16,783 nucleotides of DNA from Candidatus Peribacteraceae bacterium (GTDB taxonomy: Bacteria; Patescibacteriota; Gracilibacteria; Peribacterales; Peribacteraceae): NCBI GenBank assembly GCA_018062585.1, contig JAGORY010000006.1, positions 4,871 through 21,653 of the forward strand, given 5' to 3'. The position numbers were made by a program, and so were the translations under genes. Under the pieces are notes generated by a model. That model saw only the letters and a program-made list of their open reading frames with translations, made no database searches and had not been told where the DNA came from. Shown here piece by piece: positions 6,456 through 13,313 of this stretch (within the stretch, counting starts at the first letter, position 1; each line of letters starts with the position of its first letter).

Positions 6456-6485
6456 AAGTACGAATACACAAATACACATACATCT

Positions 6486-9400
6486 ATGCCTGAGAACACG
6501 CCGCAATCGGCCATCCAAGAATTTATCAGGGCTGTCGGTACTCCTGCCGACAATCAGCCTTGGGATCCCCGTTCATCCGTTTTGCCGAGGGACGAAGTCC
6601 GTGACAACAGACTGGTAACTCATCCCATCACTGCGGAGGAATTGAACAGGCTCAAGGAATCATTGTGGGGGGATAATCTTATTCAGGGATTTGAGGAACT
6701 TACAGAGTTCAATCAAGTGCAGCGAGAGCTGCTCAGGCTAAAACAGGAATTGTCAGGAGCGTCTCCTGAACAACGACAGATCGCCGAATACAGAATCAGC
6801 TATCTCCAGACAAACCTGCGGATGATCTTGGGCAATCGTACGAATCTTCAGCTGCAGGCAGGTTTCAGTAAACGTATCTCTGAGTTGAATCTCAAAGTCA
6901 CGATTGATCCGACCATTGAACGCAATTTAGTCGCACACATGCAACCTCTTACTGGTGCCATTCAGGCGCGAGTGTCGCTTGCGCAGCTGGGACTTCTTTT
7001 TATGCGTAAGAGCGAAGGTAAAACGGTGTCTGACGAGGAAATCAATCAGGCACGCAGGCAGATTCCGCGCACGATTCAGGTGTGGAATACCGAACAGAAT
7101 AAGGAAGAGACGGTAACTCTGAACCCCGATGCGTGGCAGAGTGCAGGGATGCTCCAAGATCCGGCCTTTGCTAGTGCCGTGCTCGGTCTTGAGAACCAGA
7201 TCGACAGGCTTTTGACGTACGATGAATCAGTTCCGGGCGTCAGTACCGAAGCTCTCGGGCTGAATCCCGTGGATGTGTACTACGTGGAGTATCTGTCCGT
7301 CGTGCGCGAGAAGATTAGTGAGCGCAGGAAGGCGATAAGACTCGAGACGGGTTCACAGGCGACTGCGGAAGACGAGAAACTCAAGAAGCTCGAAGACGAC
7401 ATTATTACCGAATTATCACAGTTCGTTTGGCGCAACCAACGACAACAAATCGGTACTCTCGACGACGTTTCCCGTTCGTTTTTCGATACAACCTACGCTC
7501 CGCAGGGAAATGAAGGAGATCCTCCGATTTTTACTCAGAAGCAGATTGAGAGCGTTGCGACCATCGACAGAGTGAATTTCGGAAGGCAGGTCGAAGCCAT
7601 TCGAGAGCGTTTCCACGATCGTGCCGTGCAGGTCATGGGAGGAGCGAATTCTGACGGAGATCCAGTTAAGGGACTCTTCGATCAGAGCATTTTCGATCTT
7701 GGTGACTGGAAGCTCTATAGCGAGGATGTCTATAAGGACCACGGGAGATTCAAGATCGTATATCCTGTACTGGAGGCGGCTGCTCATGTGGGAGTCGCCC
7801 CGGAAGTCATCCGCAAGTATCTGAATCCGCTCGAGATGAACGCCACGTTCAGCGACAAAGTGGAAGATGTCATGGTGCATGTCCGCAGAGCGTGGAAGCT
7901 TCCCGATGTCATTACAGTCGACGGAGAGACCGTGCCTTTTGATGTCCGAGAACCCAAGCACTGGGATGCCCTCAGCCCCGAGCAGTGGCAGGAAATCGAG
8001 GCTAGTCAGAAAAGTACACTGGATCAATTGAACCAGAACAAGGAAAAATTTAAAAACAGCTTAGGAAACATTGAGTGGAATCTGCAGTCTTTCCAGCAGC
8101 TCTACGAATTGAAGAATCCCGATCAGATGGTCGATCAGGAACCGGACATTGCGACACTCGATTCTTTGCTCTCCAGTGAGACGACGCTTGATGAACTTCT
8201 TGCAGACCCAGAAGTTCTGAAGGCCGCACCCGCAAAACTTGTAGCGTGTTATTACTACCTATTTTTTAAGCTGCAGCAGAACGCCGATGCGTATGCTGAG
8301 TTATCGCATGATATGCAGCTCGGGTTCGACGAAATCTCGGACCAAGGACTGGATGCAATGGGTCACCTGAAGGATGCAAAAGATCAGGCGAATAACTGGT
8401 GGATATATGGGCTTTTCGGAGCCCTGGGATACGTCATCGCCCGGAAGGTGCCGGTACTGGGTAAGACTCTTCGCTTCGGAGAGAAGATTGGCTGGCACGC
8501 TGGCCGAGGAGCGGTGAATCTTATTCGTAGGACACCAAGGGTGACGCCGGCTCAGCGGGCCATACGAGGATCGCGTCTTGCCAATGAATTGACCAAGACA
8601 CGCGACATGCCGGGAGAAAAAGCTCTTCTGGAGATGCTGGAAAAAACTCGCGCAGGGCGTTGGGTATCAAATCTAAAATTTGTGCGTAACGCTTCGGTTG
8701 CGAATGGTGCCAATAAAGTAATCAAATACGGTTCGTTTGCAGTCATTCCGGCAGTTGGATTGTACGAAGCATATCTGACACATGAACGTGTGAAGTCGGC
8801 TAATGGCAATGCTCAACTTCAAGCGGAATACGCAAAGGAATATAAGACAACGGCCTTGGAAACGTCCGGTTATCTTGCCGCTGCACTTTTGTCCTTTGGA
8901 CCTCAGGTTGTTCTCACTGCTCCGGTATATTACACGGGCAGCTACAATCGCAATCGTGCAGAAGTGAAAAACGGTTGGGCACGTGAGGCTGCGGATTGGA
9001 ATCGTGAATTTGACAGTACGGGACTCATGGGACAGCTTCGTAAGGCCACATCTCTAAACGCCGTTGAAGCGGGTGGAGGGGGCACTCTGTATCCAAGAAT
9101 TGCATTTCCGAGCAGAGCCGGTCAGAAGGAAGCGGTCGAAACTATTGAAGGAGCTCAAAAAATTGCGCGTCAGAGAATTGTCGAAGCGTATTTTACAAAA
9201 AACCTTCTTATTTCACCCGAAACGAGTGACGACATGGCAAAAAAAATAATTCAATGGAAAACGAGTTATGTTGGTATGGCAACAAATGGAGGATACGAGT
9301 TAACGAGTGCTTATATCTATCAGGAGGCGGATTTGTATGCGGAAATGATGCTGCGAAAAGAGGAAATGGAAAAAAGGAATGAGAATATGAGAATTCCATT

Positions 9401-10013
9401 TGCAGATGATGATGGTACCGAAGGATTGCTCGATTTCTCCAAGTTAGATCCGTTGTCCGCCTCTACTCCTGACATTTTGAAGCAGGTGACTCGGTATCGG
9501 AATTTTGTGCGTCCGGTCGAAGAGCTAGTCCTCTTCAATGCTCTAGGCCAAATTTCAAAAGAACAATCCAATTCTGCCGAGCAATTGCGTGAAACTGCGA
9601 AGGCTGAGGAAAGTATACGTCGTTTGATACTGACAAAACTGAGTCACACTATTTACAAATTTGATTCTCTCATCGAAGAGAAGAACTGGCCCGGTATCGA
9701 TACATTGGTTAGTTCAGGTGATACATATTCTAAGAATGTCGTGCGTTCGTATATCGCTGCGAAAATCGGCAAGGAAATTGACGGATTTGTTCTCAAGGCT
9801 CTGGAGGGCGATTCTCACGTCAGTGATTATGAGAAAATGATACATACCTGTGAAGGAATCATGCAGAAGTTTGATGTCGGATTTTCCGGTGAGAATGCAA
9901 TGTACAAGGAAGCAGCGAACTCCTTCACTCCGGATCAACGTGCCATCGCGGGAGCAGCGAAGATCAATCCGCTTTTGGAGTTAGTTGTCGGCACGATTGC
10001 AGAGGAAAAATAG
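6486..10013 (+). CDS. Very large unknown protein with a membrane-associated C-terminal half
   Basis: This 1175-residue protein matches no family I know. Residues 1-630 are hydrophilic and helical with coiled-coil-like stretches, for example RELLRLKQELSGASPEQRQI near 75-95. There is no N-terminal signal peptide. Hydrophobic segments appear at about 636-656 (WWIYGLFGALGYVIA), 748-765 (YGSFAVIPAVGLYEAYL) and 791-820 (GYLAAALLSFGPQVVLTAPVYY). A basic stretch between the first two (RKVPVLGKTLRF to RRTPRVTPAQRAIRGSR) is probably cytoplasmic. Residues 820-1175 are again soluble and helical. The start ATG at 6486 comes 30 nt after the previous stop and has no Shine-Dalgarno sequence; the gap is A/C-rich (repeated AATACAC-like words). 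A scaffold or membrane-organising role would fit the architecture but is speculative. The coding call is certain from length. Confidence 0.88.
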   Translation: MPENTPQSAIQEFIRAVGTPADNQPWDPRSSVLPRDEVRDNRLVTHPITAEELNRLKESLWGDNLIQGFEELTEFNQVQRELLRLKQELSGASPEQRQIAEYRISYLQTNLRMILGNRTNLQLQAGFSKRISELNLKVTIDPTIERNLVAHMQPLTGAIQARVSLAQLGLLFMRKSEGKTVSDEEINQARRQIPRTIQVWNTEQNKEETVTLNPDAWQSAGMLQDPAFASAVLGLENQIDRLLTYDESVPGVSTEALGLNPVDVYYVEYLSVVREKISERRKAIRLETGSQATAEDEKLKKLEDDIITELSQFVWRNQRQQIGTLDDVSRSFFDTTYAPQGNEGDPPIFTQKQIESVATIDRVNFGRQVEAIRERFHDRAVQVMGGANSDGDPVKGLFDQSIFDLGDWKLYSEDVYKDHGRFKIVYPVLEAAAHVGVAPEVIRKYLNPLEMNATFSDKVEDVMVHVRRAWKLPDVITVDGETVPFDVREPKHWDALSPEQWQEIEASQKSTLDQLNQNKEKFKNSLGNIEWNLQSFQQLYELKNPDQMVDQEPDIATLDSLLSSETTLDELLADPEVLKAAPAKLVACYYYLFFKLQQNADAYAELSHDMQLGFDEISDQGLDAMGHLKDAKDQANNWWIYGLFGALGYVIARKVPVLGKTLRFGEKIGWHAGRGAVNLIRRTPRVTPAQRAIRGSRLANELTKTRDMPGEKALLEMLEKTRAGRWVSNLKFVRNASVANGANKVIKYGSFAVIPAVGLYEAYLTHERVKSANGNAQLQAEYAKEYKTTALETSGYLAAALLSFGPQVVLTAPVYYTGSYNRNRAEVKNGWAREAADWNREFDSTGLMGQLRKATSLNAVEAGGGGTLYPRIAFPSRAGQKEAVETIEGAQKIARQRIVEAYFTKNLLISPETSDDMAKKIIQWKTSYVGMATNGGYELTSAYIYQEADLYAEMMLRKEEMEKRNENMRIPFADDDGTEGLLDFSKLDPLSASTPDILKQVTRYRNFVRPVEELVLFNALGQISKEQSNSAEQLRETAKAEESIRRLILTKLSHTIYKFDSLIEEKNWPGIDTLVSSGDTYSKNVVRSYIAAKIGKEIDGFVLKALEGDSHVSDYEKMIHTCEGIMQKFDVGFSGENAMYKEAANSFTPDQRAIAGAAKINPLLELVVGTIAEEK

Positions 10014-10049
10014 AGGAAAATTTCAGGACACATCAATAGCGCTTTATCT

Positions 10050-10063
10050 GGCCTTTTGAGGCC
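10050..10063. terminator. Small hairpin between the large unknown gene and lepA
   Basis: GGCCTTTTGAGGCC folds into a perfect 5-bp stem with a TTTG loop, 36 nt after the operon stop and 23 nt before the lepA ATG. No T-run follows, so it is at best a weak terminator or a structure in the lepA leader. Downstream, TAGGAT (10072-10077) is a possible -10 for lepA, without a clear -35. AGGA within it is a weak Shine-Dalgarno match, 10 nt from the ATG. Confidence 0.4.
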
Positions 10064-10086
10064 GAAAACCCTAGGATGTCCGGGCC

Positions 10087-11901
10087 ATGAACCGCCGGAA
10101 TTTCTGCATCATCGCCCACATCGACCACGGCAAATCCACCTTGTCGGACCGCATGATGCAGCTCACGAGTACGCTGCAGCTTCGTGAGCTCAAGGCACAG
10201 CATCTGGACTCGATGGATCTGGAGCGCGAGCGGGGTATCACGATCAAGCTCACGCCGGTCCGGATGACGTATAAAGGCACCGAACTCAACCTCATCGACA
10301 CGCCCGGTCACACCGATTTCCGGTACGAAGTGAGCCGTTCACTTGCGGCGTGCGAAGGTGCGGTGCTTCTCGTGGACGCTTCGCAGGGCATTCAGGCGCA
10401 GACGCTTGCAGTGCTCTACATGGCGATGGAACACAATCTCACGATCATTCCTGTGCTCAATAAGATTGATCTTCCAGCCGCCGACCCGGAGCGCGTCAGT
10501 AACGAAGTCATCAAAATGCTTGGCTGTAAGCGTGAAGACATTCTCAAGATCTCGGCCAAAGACGGCACCGGCGTCGAGGCCGTTATGCAGGCAGTTATTG
10601 ATCGCATTCCGGCGCCGACCATTGATCCAACCCGCAGCGATAGCCGCGCACTTATTTTCGATGCCGTCATGGATGATTATCGGGGTGCAGTTGCATATGT
10701 GAGAGTAATCGATGGGGAATTCAAAAAAGGCATGAAAGTACGACTGATCGGTTCGAAGGTGGATTTCGACATTCAGGACGTCGGCTATTTCTCGCCCAAG
10801 TACATCTCGGATACGTCGCTTGTGGCTGGGCAAATCGGCTACATCGTGACCGGCCTCAAGAATGTCGCAGAGGCGCGAGTCGGAGATACCATTGCGTCTT
10901 CCATCACCGCGGAGCAGCTGCCGGGTTACAAAAAAGTGCAGCCGATGGTCTTCGCGGGACTGTATCCGTCGCAGGCTGATGAGTATCCCAAACTACGAGA
11001 CTCGCTTGAGAAACTGTCGATGAACGACGCCGCAGTCGAGATCAGTTATGAACATAACACCGCTCTCGGGAATGGCTTCCGTTGTGGATTTCTCGGTTTA
11101 CTCCACATGGACATTATCCAAGAACGCCTTGAACGCGAGTACGACTGCGATCTCGTCATCACCGCTCCGAGCGTACTGTACGAAGTAAAGCTCAAGGCCG
11201 CACGCCCGGCATCCGTCGTACGCGCAAGTCTCCTCAAGATCGACGATCCGACCATCGCGCTCATTAGCAATCCCGCCGAACTTCCGGACCCAACATACAT
11301 CGAAGAAGTCTGTGAACCGTGGGTCCGCCTCGAAATCGTGTGTCGTCGTCCCGATGTTGGCCCTGCCATGCAGCTTGTGCAGGACAGGCGCGGCGTGTAC
11401 CTCTCGCTCGAATACATCGATGACGATCGTGCGCTGCTGCATTTCGAGGTTCCGCTTGCGGGTATCGTCTTGGATTTCTTCGATAAGCTGAAATCGGCTT
11501 CTTCTGGCTACGCGTCCTTGAGCTACGAGCACTTGGGCTACAGGCCGGACGATCTCGTAAAGATGAACATCTTGCTCCTCGGTGAACCGGCGGATGCGCT
11601 TTCGGTTATCATTCACCGATCCGAGGCCAGAGACGTCGGTGAAAAAATTTGCAAGCAGCTCAAAGAAGTCATTCCCAAAGCTCAGTTCCAGATCACGATT
11701 CAGGCTGCAATCGGCGGAAAGATCATCGCGCGGGAAGACATCTCAGCACTCAGGAAAGACGTGACGGGGTACCTCTACGGTGGAGACGTAACCCGCAAAA
11801 ACAAGCTCCTCGACAAGCAGAAGAAGGGGAAGAAACGCATGAAGCAGATGGGACGTGTGACACTGAGTCAGGATGCGTTTTTAGCGGTCCTTAAGCGGTA
11901 G
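10087..11901 (+). CDS. lepA: Elongation factor 4 (LepA), ribosome-associated GTPase
   Basis: The 604-residue product is a full-length LepA/EF4. The GTPase domain shows G1 AHIDHGKST (10-18), G2 GITIK (50-54), G3 DTPGH (71-75), G4 NKID (125-128) and G5 SAK (156-158). The EF-G-like domains II, III and V follow. The LepA-specific C-terminal domain ends in REDISALRKDVTGYLYGGD and KKGKKRMKQMGRVTLSQDAF, which bind the ribosome. LepA acts on the 70S ribosome in back-translocation or initiation-related quality control. Normal G3 is DTPGHVDF; this protein has Thr instead of Val after the catalytic His. The gene is not next to lepB, as it is in Proteobacteria. It is convergent with the gene at 12041-12739, and the junction holds tandem hairpin repeats. 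Confidence 0.97.
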   Translation: MNRRNFCIIAHIDHGKSTLSDRMMQLTSTLQLRELKAQHLDSMDLERERGITIKLTPVRMTYKGTELNLIDTPGHTDFRYEVSRSLAACEGAVLLVDASQGIQAQTLAVLYMAMEHNLTIIPVLNKIDLPAADPERVSNEVIKMLGCKREDILKISAKDGTGVEAVMQAVIDRIPAPTIDPTRSDSRALIFDAVMDDYRGAVAYVRVIDGEFKKGMKVRLIGSKVDFDIQDVGYFSPKYISDTSLVAGQIGYIVTGLKNVAEARVGDTIASSITAEQLPGYKKVQPMVFAGLYPSQADEYPKLRDSLEKLSMNDAAVEISYEHNTALGNGFRCGFLGLLHMDIIQERLEREYDCDLVITAPSVLYEVKLKAARPASVVRASLLKIDDPTIALISNPAELPDPTYIEEVCEPWVRLEIVCRRPDVGPAMQLVQDRRGVYLSLEYIDDDRALLHFEVPLAGIVLDFFDKLKSASSGYASLSYEHLGYRPDDLVKMNILLLGEPADALSVIIHRSEARDVGEKICKQLKEVIPKAQFQITIQAAIGGKIIAREDISALRKDVTGYLYGGDVTRKNKLLDKQKKGKKRMKQMGRVTLSQDAFLAVLKR

Positions 11902-11970
11902 ATGTAGAGATGCGCGGCGCGCGCGTCTTCTTGACCCGTGTTTTCCTGGGTTGCCGTGTGATTCTGGTAT

Positions 11971-12027
11971 GAACGAGACGCCCTCCGCGTCAGAACGAGA
12001 CGCCCTCCGCGTCAGAACGAGACGCCC
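11971..12027. repeat. Tandem 22-bp repeat, each unit with an internal hairpin
   Basis: Two perfect 22-bp units (11971-11992 and 11993-12014) are followed by 13 bases of a third (12015-12027). Each unit contains the perfect inverted repeat GACGC-CCTCC-GCGTC (11977-11991 and 11999-12013). The word CTCCGCGTCAG in the units occurs again at 12044-12054, in the last codons of the convergent gene. The array therefore probably arose by duplication of that gene's 3' end together with part of the terminator-like hairpin. Confidence 0.8.
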
Positions 12028-12041
12028 CAACGGGTCGTCTC
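12019..12041. terminator. Hairpin at the lepA / unknown-gene convergent junction
   Basis: GAGACGCCCC (12019-12028) pairs with GGGTCGTCTC (12032-12041) around an AAC loop: 9 of 10 pairs, with one C-T mismatch. It touches the stop codon of the minus-strand gene. No T-run follows on either strand, so a factor-independent terminator in the strict sense is unlikely, but it could stabilise the 3' ends of both convergent messages. Confidence 0.5.
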
Positions 12042-12739
12042 TACTCCGCGTCAGGCGGGCCTTCTTTCTCGGCTCTAAGAGCCGCAAAGTGCTTCTCCAT
12101 GACTTCCATGTACGGCTCCAAGATGTCCTGAAGAATCTTGATCGTGAGTGGCTGCAGTTCTTCGTAGGGGATTGGTGTATCGGCTTCATGGAAGAAATCG
12201 ACGAGCACGAACGTCGTCACCTGCAAGACTGCACCGTCGATGTTGCCTTCATCCACCATGAGCCTGCTGAGGATGCGTTCTGCGTCCGTACTCATGATGA
12301 GCTCAAGGCGTGCGGTCCAGAACAAGATTTTCTCCTGCAACTCGGGAGCGAGCTTGCTCTTCCCGGCGATGACGAGCGAGGTCATGTCCGGTGTCTCCAG
12401 CACCATTGTGTGTTCGGCGATGTAGTCCTCGACGGTCTCGAGAGATTCCTGATGAATGAGCGACAGCACTGCAAGAATGAAAATAGACGGGCAGTCCATC
12501 GCGGCGAGTCTCGAGATCAGCGGAAAAAGATGGGCGTAGCGATCGTCATCCAAAAACTGACGGATCGTCGTAGCGACGCGGTCATCACGTTTGCGGGCTT
12601 TCTTCTCTTCTTTGGCAATTTGCTTAATCTGCTGCTGTGCCTGCGCAAAACGCTGCTTCGCACTTTCGGACACGCCTTCGGAGGCGGAGGCTCCGCCTTC
12701 ACTGGGTGTAAACGATTCTAGTCCGCCAAATTCCGGCAT
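12041..12739 (-). CDS. Unknown helical protein following rplI
   Basis: The protein has 232 residues and no signal peptide or membrane segment. A Ser/Gly/Ala-rich N-terminus (residues 1-26) precedes a strongly charged coiled-coil-like helix, about 27-60 (AKQRFAQAQQQIKQIAKEEK and on). A compact helical region with FPLISRLAAMDCPSIFILAV (70-90) and an acidic C-terminus ending PPDAE follow. I recognise no family. The ATG at 12739 lies 42 nt after the L9 stop on the same strand, so co-transcription with rplI is likely; a TACTCT-like hexamer upstream could give an additional start. The gene's final codons share a word with the tandem repeat beyond it. The opposite strand is also open for 256 codons (11951-12721), but the minus-strand frame has the protein-like composition. 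Confidence 0.75.
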   Translation of the reverse strand: MPEFGGLESFTPSEGGASASEGVSESAKQRFAQAQQQIKQIAKEEKKARKRDDRVATTIRQFLDDDRYAHLFPLISRLAAMDCPSIFILAVLSLIHQESLETVEDYIAEHTMVLETPDMTSLVIAGKSKLAPELQEKILFWTARLELIMSTDAERILSRLMVDEGNIDGAVLQVTTFVLVDFFHEADTPIPYEELQPLTIKILQDILEPYMEVMEKHFAALRAEKEGPPDAE

Positions 12740-12781
12740 AGCAAATGAAGAGTAACAAGCTTAGGGCGCGGGGGCCAGTGC

Positions 12782-13231
12782 CTACTCGGCTTCGGCCTTC
12801 ACTTCGATGGTCACGGGAACAGACTGTGTTCCCACCGTGACAGTCACCGTGTGGTTACCGATTTTCTTGATGTGATCGGCAATACCGATGGACGATGCAG
12901 GGATCGTGATGCTGTATTCCTCCTTGAGAGCTGCAGAGATCTGGTCCTCGGAAATAGCGGCGTACAGTTTGCCGGCCTTGGACGCCTTTCCGGTGACGTG
13001 GACGACTTTTCCGGTAAGGGTGTTCGACAGAGACATCTGGATCTCGCGCTCACGCTCACGCTCAAGCGCGCGGTGCTTGATCTGCTCGGCGTACCGCTTG
13101 CGGACATTGGGAGTCACGACCAAAGCTTTGCGCTCTGGAAGGAGGTGATTGAGCGCAAAACCACTCTTCACGACGATGAGGTCGTTCTTTTTTCCTACGC
13201 CGCCGATATCGGTGAGAAGAAGGACTTCCAT
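12782..13231 (-). CDS. rplI: Large ribosomal subunit protein bL9
   Basis: bL9 binds 23S rRNA near the L1 stalk and spans the surface of the ribosome. The 149-residue product has the usual length. The N-terminal domain shows the family pattern EVLLLTDIGGVGKKNDLIVV followed by KSGFALNHLLPERKAL. A long charged connecting helix follows (EQIKHRALEREREREIQMSL). The C-terminal domain has GKLYAAISEDQISAALKEEY. It is preceded by a good promoter and followed by the 232-residue unknown gene; the usual partners rpsF, ssb and rpsR are absent. L9 is reported missing from some CPR lineages, so its presence helps placement. Confidence 0.95.
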   Translation of the reverse strand: MEVLLLTDIGGVGKKNDLIVVKSGFALNHLLPERKALVVTPNVRKRYAEQIKHRALEREREREIQMSLSNTLTGKVVHVTGKASKAGKLYAAISEDQISAALKEEYSITIPASSIGIADHIKKIGNHTVTVTVGTQSVPVTIEVKAEAE

Positions 13232-13251
13232 GTGCTTCTGTAAGCCGAAAG

Positions 13252-13280
13252 ATCATAGGGAAATATGACTAGACGCACAA
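13252..13280 (-). promoter_or_regulatory. Promoter of rplI
   Basis: On the minus strand TTGTGC (13280 to 13275), a 17-nt spacer and TATGAT (13257 to 13252) make a good sigma-70-type promoter. Initiation would be near 13245, giving a leader of about 14 nt with at most a very weak Shine-Dalgarno match (AGAAG). It lies in the 82-nt gap after the solute-binding protein gene, so rplI need not depend on read-through. Confidence 0.65.
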
Positions 13281-13313
13281 GAGGCAATTTCCGTCGCAAA
13301 TCAAGCAGATTCT

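Noticed and set aside
11951..12721. A 256-codon plus-strand open frame opposite the gene at 12041-12739
   Set aside because: It runs through the tandem repeats and hairpin, has Cys/His/Arg-rich composition unlike a folded protein, and lies against a minus-strand frame with normal helical composition that follows rplI.
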